Origin: Amycolatopsis nivea
GTDB taxonomy: Bacteria; Actinomycetota; Actinomycetes; Mycobacteriales; Pseudonocardiaceae
Direction of reading: 5' to 3'
DNA: 64,000 bases
Assembly (NCBI RefSeq): GCF_004522235.1
Contig: NZ_SDLT01000003.1
Span: forward strand, 310,001-374,000
Part shown: positions 51,448-59,853 of the stretch, piece after piece
Layout of the letters: each line of letters opens with the position of its first letter
Numbering within the stretch: position 1 is the first letter of the stretch
Notes under the pieces: model-generated
What the model was told of the DNA's origin: nothing
The model's input: only the letters and a program-made list of their open reading frames with translations
The model's database searches: none
Position numbers and translations under genes: made by a program

Positions 51448-54400
51448 GTGCACCTGAAAAGCCTGACGCTCAAGGGCTTCAAGTCCTTCGCCTCGGCGAC
51501 CACGCTGCGCTTCGAACCCGGCATCACCTGCGTGGTCGGTCCGAACGGCTCCGGAAAGTCGAACGTCCTCGACGCGCTGCGCTGGGTCATGGGCACCCAG
51601 GGCGCGAAGGACCTGCGCGGCGGCAAGATGGAAGACGTCATCTTCGCCGGCACCGCGGGCCGCGCCCCGCTGGGCCGCGCCGAGGTCACGCTCACCATCG
51701 ACAACGCCGACGGCGCGCTGCCCATCGAGTACGCCGAGGTCTCCATCACCCGCCGGATGTTCCGCGACGGCGCGAGCGAGTACGAGATCAACGGCGACCG
51801 CTGCCGGCTGATGGACGTCCAGGAACTGCTGTCGGACTCCGGCATCGGCCGCGAGATGCACGTCATCGTCGGGCAGGGCCAGCTGTCGGCGATCCTGGAA
51901 TCCAAGCCCGAGGAGCGGCGCGCGTTCATCGAGGAGGCCGCGGGCGTCCTCAAGCACCGCAAGCGCAAAGAGCAGACCCTGCGCAAGCTCAACAACATGC
52001 AGGGCAACCTCGACCGGCTCACCGACCTCACCACCGAACTGCGCCGCCAGCTCAAACCGCTGGGCAAACAGGCCGAGATCGCCCGCAAGGCCCAGTCGGT
52101 GCAGTCCGACCTGCGCGACGCCCGGCTCCGGCTGCTCGCCGACGACCTGGTCACCCAGCGCGAGTCCATCCAGCGGGACGAAGCCGACGAGCGCACCGCC
52201 CGCCAGCGCCGCGCCGAGGTCGAGCAGGCGTTGGAAATCGTGTCCGCGGAAGAAACCGAGCTGGAGGCTTCGCTCGCCGAGGACGCGCCGCGGCTGCAGA
52301 TCGCGCAGGAGACTTGGTACAAGCTGTCGGCGCTCACCGAACGGTTGCGCGGCACCGTGCGCCTGGCGGTCGAACGGCAGCGGCACCTTTCTTCCGACGT
52401 CTCCGCGCCCACCGGCGGCCGTGACCCGGAGGAACTGCTCGCCGAGGCGGAACAGGCCGCGGAGCGCGAGCAGGAGCTGACCGAAGCGGTCATGGAGGCC
52501 CGCGAACTTCTCGCGGAAACCGTGCTGCGCCGGGAAGATCTCGAACAGCGGGTGCAGGCCGCGGAGCGCGCGCACTGGGCCGCGGTCCGGGCGATCGCCG
52601 ACCGTCGCGAGGGCATGGCGAAGCTGACCGGTCAGGTCGAAGCGTTGCGCAGCAAGAACGGCGCGACCGCGGAAGAGGTCGACCGGCTCACCGTCGGGCT
52701 GCAGGAAGCCGCCGAGCGCGCGGAAATCGCGGTCGAGGAGCTGGAAGAAGCCAAAGCCGTTGGCGGCACGGAAGAATCCGACGACGCCGAGTTGCAGCAG
52801 CGCCACGACCGCGCGGTGGAGGCGAACAACGCCGCCAAGGCTCGCGTCGAAGAACTGGTGAAGGCCGAGCGCGGTTCCGAGCGCGAGATCGCGTCGGAGA
52901 AGGCCCGCGTCGAGGCGTTGTCGATGGGGCTCAAGCGCAAGGACGGCGCGGGTGCGCTGCTCGGCGCGTCCGCGGAATTGCCGGGCCTGCTCGGTTCGGT
53001 CGCCGCGTTGCTGACCGTGCAGCCGGGGCACGAGGTCGCGCTGGCCGCCGCGCTCGGACCGGTGGCCGACGCGGTCGCGGTGTCCGGCGGCGAGAACGCG
53101 CTGTCCGCGTTGAAGTACTTGAAGGAAACCGATTCCGGCCGCGCCGGGATCGTGCCGGCCGGTGCTGGGTCCACTGTGGACACCAGCTCGTGGCCGCCGC
53201 TGCCCGAGGGCGCCCGCTGGGCTCGCGAGGTCGTCAGCGCGCCGGAGCAGTTGCGTCCCGCGGTCGAGAAGGCGCTGGACCGGCTCGCGCTGGTGCCGGA
53301 TCTGGAAAGCGCGCGCCAGCTCGTGGCGCAGCACCCGCAGGTGCGGGCGGTCACCGCCGAGGGCGATGTTTTCGGGGCCGACTGGATCGCCGGTGGTTCC
53401 GCCGCTCGCGAGAGCGTGATCGAGGTGCAGGCGGCGGTCGACGAGGCGCAGGAACGTTTGCGTACGGCGGAACGCGCGCTGGAGCAGTACTCCGCCGAAC
53501 TGGAAGGCGCGCGCGCCGAGCAGCAGTCCCGGCGCGAAGAGGTCGGACAGGCGAAGGACGCGCTGGGCGAAGCCAAGGTGCGCAAGGCCCGTTCCTCAGA
53601 GCGGCTCAACCGGTTGCAGCAGGCGGCGCGGTCCGCGCAGGCCGAGGTCGAACGGCTGACCCAGCAGCGCGCGAAGGTCGAGCAGAGCCGCGAGCAGGCG
53701 CTGGAACAGTTGGCAGAGCTGGAAGAACGCCTCGCCGCGGTCGCCGAGCAGCCGGTCGAAGACGACCCGGACACTGCCGAGCGCGACGAGGCTGCGGAGC
53801 AGCTTGCCGTGGTGCGGCAGGAAGAAGTCGAAGCGCGGCTCGCGCAGCGCACCGCCGAGGAACGCGCGCGCAGCATTGCCGGGCGCGCGGAATCGTTGCG
53901 CCGCGCGGCCTATGCCGAGCAGCAGGCCCGCGAGCGCGCGGCCAAGGCCCGGGAAGCGCGCGAGCGTGGCGCGGAAATCGCGAACGCCGTCGTCAACGCC
54001 GGTGAATTCGCGCTGGAGCGGATCGAGCTGTCCGTGCAGCGCGCGGCCGCCGAGCGCGACGAAGCCCAAGCACAGCGCCAAACCCGCGAAACCGCGCTCA
54101 CCGCGGTGCGCGCGAAGGTGCGCGAGCTGTCCGGCGAACTCGAGAAGCTGACCGACGCCGTCCACCGCGACGAGGTGCTGCGCGCCGAGCAGAAGCTGCG
54201 GCTGGAAACGCTGGAAGCGAAGATCGCCGAGGACTTCGGCATCGGGCTGGCGGACCTGGTCGAGGAGTACGGCCCGAACGTGCCGGTGCCGCCGAGCGCG
54301 GGCGAGATGGCCGAGTACGAGGCGGCCAAGGAGCGCGGCGAGGACGTCACCCCGCCGCCGCCGATGCCGTACGACCGCGACACCCAGGCCCGCCGCGCCA

Positions 54401-55050
54401 AGCGCGCGGAGAAGGACCTGACCCTGCTGGGCAAGGTGAACCCGCTGGCGCTGGAGGAATTCGCGGCGCTGGAGGAGCGGTACAAGTTCCTCTCCACCCA
54501 GCTGGAAGACCTCAAGGACACCCGCAAGGACCTCGAGGCCGTCATCAAGCAGGTCGACGAGAAGATCCTGGAGGTCTTCACCTCGGCCTACGCCGACGTG
54601 GCGCGCGAGTTCGAGACCGTCTTCGGCGTGCTGTTCCCCGGCGGCGAGGGCCGGATGGTCCTCACCGAGCCGAACGACCTGCTCGCCACCGGCGTCGACG
54701 TCGAGGCGCGCCCGCCGGGCAAGAAGGTCAAGCGGCTGTCGCTGCTGTCCGGTGGCGAAAAGTCGCTGGTGGCGGTCGGCATGCTGGTCGCGATCTTCCG
54801 CGCCCGCCCTTCGCCCTTCTACGTGATGGACGAGGTCGAGGCGGCGCTGGACGACACCAACATGCGCCGGCTGATCGGCCTGCTGGAGCAGCTGCGCGAT
54901 TCGTCGCAGCTGATCATCATCACGCACCAGAAGCCGACGATGGAGATCGCCGACGCGCTGTACGGCGTGAGCATGCAGGGCGACGGCATCACCAAGGTGA
55001 TCTCGCAGCGGCTGCGCACGGCGGAAGAGGAACCCGTCCCGGCTTCCTGA
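51448..55050 (+). CDS. smc: chromosome segregation ATPase Smc
   Basis: A 1200-residue SMC protein. Walker A GPNGSGKSN at residues 31-39; two long Ala/Glu/Arg-rich coiled coils (about 170-500 and 660-1000) around the hinge (about 500-650, ALLGASAELPGLLGSVAALL onwards); C-terminal head with signature LLSGGEKSL (about 1099) and Walker B FYVMDEVEAALDD (about 1125). It compacts and separates chromosomes with ScpAB and ParB. I take GTG 51448, ten bases after AGAGGGG, because the family starts HLKSLTLKGFKSFA; GTG 51424 would add eight residues. Confidence 0.95.
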   Translation: MHLKSLTLKGFKSFASATTLRFEPGITCVVGPNGSGKSNVLDALRWVMGTQGAKDLRGGKMEDVIFAGTAGRAPLGRAEVTLTIDNADGALPIEYAEVSITRRMFRDGASEYEINGDRCRLMDVQELLSDSGIGREMHVIVGQGQLSAILESKPEERRAFIEEAAGVLKHRKRKEQTLRKLNNMQGNLDRLTDLTTELRRQLKPLGKQAEIARKAQSVQSDLRDARLRLLADDLVTQRESIQRDEADERTARQRRAEVEQALEIVSAEETELEASLAEDAPRLQIAQETWYKLSALTERLRGTVRLAVERQRHLSSDVSAPTGGRDPEELLAEAEQAAEREQELTEAVMEARELLAETVLRREDLEQRVQAAERAHWAAVRAIADRREGMAKLTGQVEALRSKNGATAEEVDRLTVGLQEAAERAEIAVEELEEAKAVGGTEESDDAELQQRHDRAVEANNAAKARVEELVKAERGSEREIASEKARVEALSMGLKRKDGAGALLGASAELPGLLGSVAALLTVQPGHEVALAAALGPVADAVAVSGGENALSALKYLKETDSGRAGIVPAGAGSTVDTSSWPPLPEGARWAREVVSAPEQLRPAVEKALDRLALVPDLESARQLVAQHPQVRAVTAEGDVFGADWIAGGSAARESVIEVQAAVDEAQERLRTAERALEQYSAELEGARAEQQSRREEVGQAKDALGEAKVRKARSSERLNRLQQAARSAQAEVERLTQQRAKVEQSREQALEQLAELEERLAAVAEQPVEDDPDTAERDEAAEQLAVVRQEEVEARLAQRTAEERARSIAGRAESLRRAAYAEQQARERAAKAREARERGAEIANAVVNAGEFALERIELSVQRAAAERDEAQAQRQTRETALTAVRAKVRELSGELEKLTDAVHRDEVLRAEQKLRLETLEAKIAEDFGIGLADLVEEYGPNVPVPPSAGEMAEYEAAKERGEDVTPPPPMPYDRDTQARRAKRAEKDLTLLGKVNPLALEEFAALEERYKFLSTQLEDLKDTRKDLEAVIKQVDEKILEVFTSAYADVAREFETVFGVLFPGGEGRMVLTEPNDLLATGVDVEARPPGKKVKRLSLLSGGEKSLVAVGMLVAIFRARPSPFYVMDEVEAALDDTNMRRLIGLLEQLRDSSQLIIITHQKPTMEIADALYGVSMQGDGITKVISQRLRTAEEEPVPAS

Positions 55051-55074
55051 GCGGGGTTGCGCCGTTCAGCCGAT

Positions 55075-55092
55075 CCTGCCCGAACGGGCAGG
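55075..55092. terminator. short hairpin after smc
   Basis: CCTGCCC-GAAC-GGGCAGG, seven-base arms and a tetraloop, 25 bp downstream of the smc stop. Confidence 0.6.
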
Positions 55093-55186
55093 GCTGGCCG
55101 GACTGCTGTCCGATCGGCCAACTGCTGCCGGATCCGTGCGTCTTCAGGGGTGTTCGCAAGCACCACATCCTGGAGGGGATTCGACA

Positions 55187-55729
55187 ATGCGCACCATCGT
55201 GGCCCGCACCCTGATTTCGGGTTCGCTGCTCGGCGCCGCCCTCGCGGTCGCCGCGTGCGGCGGCGGCTCGCCGACCGGGCAGGCCGCAGCCGCGCCGACT
55301 GCGCTCTCGCCCGCGCCGACCGCTTCTTCCGTGGCCGCACCGACTTCTTCCGCGACGCCCACGCCGTCCGCCCAGGCCCCGGCGCACCAGAGCAAGCCCA
55401 AGCCGCACTCGACCCCGGCCAAGGAGCAGCCTGGCGACCGCTTGCCGGGCAAGGGAGAACTCGGCAACGGCGCGGACTGCGGCCCCATCGACGGCCCCGG
55501 CGGCAAGGTCGACGTGGTGACCGAGGCGATGCCCGCCGGAACCGTCGGCTGCACCGAGGCGATCAACGTGATGTCCGACTATCTGGCCCAGGCGCCGACC
55601 AAGGCGGAGGGCACCGGGCGTTTCCTCGACGTCGACGGCTGGAACTGCGGATACGACGGCGGAAACGGCGGCAGCAAGCAGATTTTCTGCGGCAGCAAGG
55701 GGCTTTCGTTCCACGGCAAGGCGGTGTGA
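55187..55729 (+). CDS. lipoprotein with four-cysteine domain, paralogue 1
   Basis: A 180-residue lipoprotein. Signal peptide with lipobox VAAC (Cys24), a Pro/Ala/Ser/Thr-rich linker of about 65 residues, and a C-terminal domain of about 80 residues with DCGPIDGPGGKV, GCTEAINVMSDYL, KAEGTGRF and a W-N-C...FCGSKG end: four cysteines, probably two disulfides. The same domain ends the second lipoprotein at 56368. GGAGGGG precedes the ATG by eight bases. Function unknown; it should sit on the outer face of the membrane. Confidence 0.82.
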   Translation: MRTIVARTLISGSLLGAALAVAACGGGSPTGQAAAAPTALSPAPTASSVAAPTSSATPTPSAQAPAHQSKPKPHSTPAKEQPGDRLPGKGELGNGADCGPIDGPGGKVDVVTEAMPAGTVGCTEAINVMSDYLAQAPTKAEGTGRFLDVDGWNCGYDGGNGGSKQIFCGSKGLSFHGKAV

Positions 55730-55890
55730 GCGCGGCACTTTTCTCTCGCGCCCCGGGTACGAACGGGTAGAAGCGGGCGCCGCGGCTGTCCGCTCGCCGT
55801 CCGGGGCTGGCACGGTCGGTCTTGTCCGGCGGCGCGGTTGAGCCGGGCGCACCTTCAAGGCAGCACTGGGAGAAAGGTTCCACAGCGATC

Positions 55891-56232
55891 ATGCCTTCAC
55901 TCGTCAAGAGACTCGCGATCGGCGGCGCCGCGGCGCTCGCGCTGGCCGTCACCGTTCCGGCCGGTCAGGCGTTCGCCATCGACCGGGTCGCGTGCAACGG
56001 CCGCACCGACTTCGTCCAGCTCCGCCTCGCGGGCGGAAGCCCCTGGGACGGCAGCGATGTCGCCTGCTTCGCCAACAGCGGCGCGACGTACGTGGACCTG
56101 GGCGGCGTCACTCGGGTCGACTCCGGCAACAACTCGGTCACCCTGTACTGGGACGGCGGCCGGACCGACCTCGGCCGCTGGCAGGGCGGCGACCTGAACT
56201 TCGTGCACGTGCGGCAGGTCGTGATCCACTAA
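55891..56232 (+). CDS. small secreted protein, beta/gamma-crystallin-like
   Basis: A 113-residue exported protein. Signal peptide to about residue 30 (LALAVTVPAGQAFA), mature part ~83 residues with two cysteines and a beta-rich pattern: RVACNGRTDFVQL, VACFANSGATYVDL, GGVTRVDSGNNSVTLYW. This resembles the Streptomyces killer-toxin-like beta/gamma-crystallin family, small secreted proteins of toxin, inhibitor or structural type; the match is by eye. It stands between the two paralogous lipoproteins and is followed by a hairpin. Confidence 0.7.
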   Translation: MPSLVKRLAIGGAAALALAVTVPAGQAFAIDRVACNGRTDFVQLRLAGGSPWDGSDVACFANSGATYVDLGGVTRVDSGNNSVTLYWDGGRTDLGRWQGGDLNFVHVRQVVIH

Positions 56233-56245
56233 GCGATTCCGCCGG

Positions 56246-56282
56246 CGGCCCGGCTTTCCCGCATCGAGGGGAGGCCGGGCCG
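56246..56282 (+). terminator. hairpin terminator after the crystallin-like gene
   Basis: Arms CGGCCCGGCTTTCCC and GGGGAGGCCGGGCCG pair over 15 bases with two G.U-type positions, loop of seven bases; 14 bp downstream of the stop codon. Confidence 0.7.
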
Positions 56283-56367
56283 TTCGCTGTCACACTGCCG
56301 ACCCGGCGTTGGCCCCATAGAGTGAATCCGGCCGAACGGCGGCCGAGAGCCGGGGAGGTACTTCTTC

Positions 56368-56871
56368 ATGCGCGCGATGGTGCCCAAAGCCGTTGTCACG
56401 GCGTCGATTCTCGCGTTCGGCGCCCTGCTCTCGGCTTGCGGCGGGAGCAGCGACCCGGCGGCCGCCGTCTCGTCCCCGCCGTCGGTCGCGCTCACTGTCA
56501 CGTCCGTGCCGGCGAGCCCCCTGCCGAGCAGCAAAGCAGCGCCGTCGAGCAAGACGCACAGCCCGGGCGAATCCCAGGACAGCAGCTCGGACGCTGGGGA
56601 AACGGTCGGCCCGCCGGTCGACTGCGGCCCGATCGACGCGCCCAACGGCAAGGTCGGCCTGGCCGCCGCCGAGACCAAGGCCGGTCGCCCTGGCTGCACC
56701 GAGGCGATCAACGTGATCACCCAGTACTTCGAGGACGCGCCGAAAAAGGCCGAGGGCACCGCGCACGTGCTGAACGTGAGCGGCTGGCGGTGCATGGCCG
56801 ACACCGGCGCGCAGGGCAGCGGCCGGATCGGCTGCGACAAGGACGGCATGGTCTTCTACACACAGCCGTAA
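56368..56871 (+). CDS. lipoprotein with four-cysteine domain, paralogue 2
   Basis: A 167-residue lipoprotein: lipobox LSAC (Cys24), a Ser/Pro-rich linker, then the same C-terminal domain as the gene at 55187, with DCGPIDAPNGKV, GCTEAINVITQYF, KKAEGTAHVLNV and W-R-C...GCDKDG. The four cysteines align. Linkers are unrelated, so the two arose from an old duplication, with the crystallin-like gene now between them. Ends before a bidirectional terminator. Confidence 0.82.
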   Translation: MRAMVPKAVVTASILAFGALLSACGGSSDPAAAVSSPPSVALTVTSVPASPLPSSKAAPSSKTHSPGESQDSSSDAGETVGPPVDCGPIDAPNGKVGLAAAETKAGRPGCTEAINVITQYFEDAPKKAEGTAHVLNVSGWRCMADTGAQGSGRIGCDKDGMVFYTQP

Positions 56872-56877
56872 AACGTG

Positions 56878-56911
56878 CTCTCGCCGGGTTCCCGAGGGAA
56901 CCCGGCGAGAG
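56878..56911. terminator. bidirectional hairpin terminator
   Basis: Perfect 16-bp arms (CTCTCGCCGGGTTCCC and its complement) with only two bases between them, located between the convergent lipoprotein gene (stop at 56871) and sodium symporter gene (stop at 56924). Confidence 0.85.
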
Positions 56912-56923
56912 GAAAAGCCCTTG

Positions 56924-58489
56924 CTAGGCAGGGGTTTCCGCGGGCTCCTCGACCTGCTCGACGTTCGGGTCGGCACCGCGCCGCCGCAGCGACAGCAGCC
57001 CGCCCACGATCAGCGTGATCAGCACGCCGGCGAAGGTGTACCAGTAGGTCGCCAGCGGCACGAGCGTCTTCGTCGCCGCGCCGAACTGGATGTGCACCTC
57101 GGTGGTCGCCTTGTCGAATTTCACGAACAGGATCAGGAACGCCATCCCGACCACCGAGCAGGCGAACGCGATCACCGCGTCGGACTGGCGGGCCTTGCGC
57201 ACCAGCAGGCCGAGGAAGAACGACCCGAGCAGCGCGCCGTAGGTGTAGCCGACGATTCCGAGGCCCTGCTGGATCACCGGGTCCTTCGAGTTGGTGAACA
57301 TCGAGGCGAACACCGCGAACACGGCCGCCCAGATGAGTGTCCACATGCGACCGTGCCGGAGCAGTTTCGCGTCCTCGATCGATTTGTGCGTGAACCGCTG
57401 GTAGAGGTCGGCGATCGTGGAGGTGGACAGCGCGTTGAGCGCGGACGCGAGCGCGCCCATGGTCGACGCGAGAATGCCGGCGATCAAGAGTCCGGCGAGG
57501 CCGACCGGAAGGTCGTTGACGATGAAGTTGGAGAACACGTCGTCGCCGGACATCTTCCCGGCCGCGACCGCGGTGGCCGTCGAGCCGGTCTTGCCGCCGG
57601 TGTAGACCCACAGCATCGCGCCGACGAGCAGGAACAGCGCGAACTGGATGAACACGACGATGGACGAGCCGATCAGCGCGCGCTGGCCGTCGCGCAGGTT
57701 CCGGCAGGACAGCAGACGGCCGACGATCAACTGGTCGGCGCCGTGCGAAGCCATCGACAGGAACGCGCCGCCGACTACCGCGCAGAGGAACGCGTACGGG
57801 TTGGTGAGCAGGTTCGACGCGAAGTCGGTGAGCTGGAACCGGCCCTGGCTCGAAGCGATCTGCGTCCAGCCGGACGGCAGCTTCGTGGACAGGAAGATCA
57901 CCGCGCCGATCGCGCCGAGGATGTAGAGCGACCACTGGATGACGTCCACCCAGATCACCGACTTGATGCCGCCGACGAACGCGTAGACCACGGTCAGCGC
58001 GGTCAGCAGCACGACGATGTGCCAGTACTCGGTGTGGATGCCGTAGTGGCCGAGGATCGCCTTGATCGGGATCGCCCCGGCGAACAGCCGCAGCCCCTCG
58101 GCGAGCAGTCGCGTCACCACGAAGGTGACCGACGCGGTGCCCTGCAGCCCGCGGCCGAAGCGGCGGCCGAGGAATTCGTACGCGCTCACGTAGTTGCCGC
58201 GGAAGTAGCGCGGCAGCAGCACGAACGCGGCGATCACGCGGCCGATGATGTAGCCGAACGCGACTTCGAGGAACAGGAAGGCGCTGCCGAACACGAGCCC
58301 GGGCGTCGAGATGACGGTGAGCGTGGACGTCTCGGTGGCCACCACCGAGAGCGTGACCGCCCACCAGGGCATGCTGCGCTCGCCGACGAAGTAGTCGTTC
58401 GCGGACTTCTGTCTGCGTCCGACCAGCACGCCGATGACCGGCATCGCCGCGAGGTACACGATGACGATCACCAGATCGACTGGATTCAT
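56924..58489 (-). CDS. sodium:solute symporter (SSS family)
   Basis: A 521-residue transporter with about 13 membrane helices. SSS signatures include SMPWWAVTLSVVATETSTLTVISTPG (in pieces, about 38-63) and GLLIAGILASTMGALASALNALSTSTIADLYQR (about 320-352), which hold the sodium-binding residues. It imports a sugar, amino acid or similar solute with Na+. The gene follows anmK by nine bases and should be co-transcribed, so the cargo may be a cell-wall sugar such as 1,6-anhydroMurNAc or a related amino sugar; that is inference from the neighbour. Confidence 0.85.
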   Translation of the reverse strand: MNPVDLVIVIVYLAAMPVIGVLVGRRQKSANDYFVGERSMPWWAVTLSVVATETSTLTVISTPGLVFGSAFLFLEVAFGYIIGRVIAAFVLLPRYFRGNYVSAYEFLGRRFGRGLQGTASVTFVVTRLLAEGLRLFAGAIPIKAILGHYGIHTEYWHIVVLLTALTVVYAFVGGIKSVIWVDVIQWSLYILGAIGAVIFLSTKLPSGWTQIASSQGRFQLTDFASNLLTNPYAFLCAVVGGAFLSMASHGADQLIVGRLLSCRNLRDGQRALIGSSIVVFIQFALFLLVGAMLWVYTGGKTGSTATAVAAGKMSGDDVFSNFIVNDLPVGLAGLLIAGILASTMGALASALNALSTSTIADLYQRFTHKSIEDAKLLRHGRMWTLIWAAVFAVFASMFTNSKDPVIQQGLGIVGYTYGALLGSFFLGLLVRKARQSDAVIAFACSVVGMAFLILFVKFDKATTEVHIQFGAATKTLVPLATYWYTFAGVLITLIVGGLLSLRRRGADPNVEQVEEPAETPA

Positions 58490-58498
58490 GGGGTTCTC

Positions 58499-59713
58499 CT
58501 ACCGTGGTTGCCCGGATTCCGCGACCCGGAGCCGGGTCGCGGCGCCCCCCAGCGGGGCGGGGAGATTCAGGGGCGCCGCACCCGGCGTCAGCGCGCCGAG
58601 CAGGCGGGGACCGCTCGCGCCGGTGGCCGAGGGCAGCGTCGCCGGGACGCCGCACCAGCTCAGCCAGCCGAGCAGCGCGGTCAAGTAGGCCTCTTTGCCG
58701 GAGCCGGGGAGGCCGAGGTCGTCGCTGGTGCGGAGCGCGCCTTCGGGAAGATGCCGCGCCAGCGCGGCCATGGTCGCCGGGTTCGCGACGCCGCCGCCGG
58801 ACGCGACAACGGTCGCGACGTCGTGCCGCCGGCATTCCGCGGCGACCGTCGCGGCGGTCAGTTCGGTGAGCGTCGCCAGCAGATCCTCCGCGGACAACGA
58901 CGGCAGGCCGGACAGGGCTGCGTTCAGGTATCCGCCGTGGAAGTGCTCTTTGCCAGTGGATTTCGGCGGAGGGGCGGCGAAATAGGGGTCGGCGAGCAGG
59001 CGGTCGAGCAGGTCTTTCCGGACCGAGCCGGCGAGCGCGAGCCGTCCGTCGACGTCGGCGGACAGCTTGCCGTCGCTGACGTGAGCGGCGGCGAGATCGA
59101 GCAGCGCGTTGGCCGGGCCGGTGTCGTAGGCGAGCACCTTGTCCGACTGCGTGACCACGGTGATGTTCGCGATGCCGCCGAGGTTGAGCGCGGCCACCGG
59201 ACGTCCGGTCTCCTCGGCGAGGCCGCGCAGCCACATCGCGTCGAGCGTGCTTGCCAGCGGCGCGCCCTGGCCGCCCGCGGTGATGTCGCGGATGCGGAGG
59301 TCGGCGATCACCGGCACGCCGGTGCGCTCGGCGATCCACGCCGGCTGGCCGAGCTGGAGCGTGCCGAGAGCGACGCCGTTTTCGACCCAGTGGTAGACGG
59401 TCTGGCCGAGCGAGGCGATCACGTCCACCGGCCCGTACGCGGCGATCCCGCGCGCGGCCGCGTCCGCGAACGCCTGGCCGACCCGGGTGTCGAGGACGGT
59501 CAGCTGCCGCGCGCTGCTCGGCCGCGGCGGGAACGCGTCGAGGAGGTCCGCGCGGAGGTCGGCGGGATACGGCACGTCGAGCTCGCCGAGCGGGGTGAGG
59601 ACGACGGTCCCGTCGTCTTCGCGGATTTCGGCGACCGCGACGTCGATTCCGTCCACGGACGTGCCCGACAGCAGCCCGAGGACGCGGAAACAGTGGCCGG
59701 CGGGGGTGGTCAT
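58499..59713 (-). CDS. anmK: anhydro-N-acetylmuramic acid kinase
   Basis: A 404-residue kinase of the ASKHA fold. The N-terminal GLLSGTSVDGIDVA is the AnmK phosphate-binding signature, and YDTGPANALLD and ASGGGVANPATM further on are family motifs. It opens and phosphorylates 1,6-anhydroMurNAc to MurNAc-6-phosphate, recycling peptidoglycan. I start at the ATG at 59713 (MTTPAGHCFRVLGL), though the frame is open 40 codons further. Its partner gene is a sodium symporter; neither murQ nor nagK is in view. Confidence 0.88.
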   Translation of the reverse strand: MTTPAGHCFRVLGLLSGTSVDGIDVAVAEIREDDGTVVLTPLGELDVPYPADLRADLLDAFPPRPSSARQLTVLDTRVGQAFADAAARGIAAYGPVDVIASLGQTVYHWVENGVALGTLQLGQPAWIAERTGVPVIADLRIRDITAGGQGAPLASTLDAMWLRGLAEETGRPVAALNLGGIANITVVTQSDKVLAYDTGPANALLDLAAAHVSDGKLSADVDGRLALAGSVRKDLLDRLLADPYFAAPPPKSTGKEHFHGGYLNAALSGLPSLSAEDLLATLTELTAATVAAECRRHDVATVVASGGGVANPATMAALARHLPEGALRTSDDLGLPGSGKEAYLTALLGWLSWCGVPATLPSATGASGPRLLGALTPGAAPLNLPAPLGGAATRLRVAESGQPR

Positions 59714-59853
59714 CCGATGTGGTCTAGTCAACGCGGAAGGGGTGGCGCAAGACGCTTCGTGGAGTCTTGGCCGAATCGGAACCGTTCGCGTTACTCGTTG
59801 GCCTCGCGGTGGGGTGTCCGGTGGCTTGTGCACGCGGATGACAGGATGGTGGC

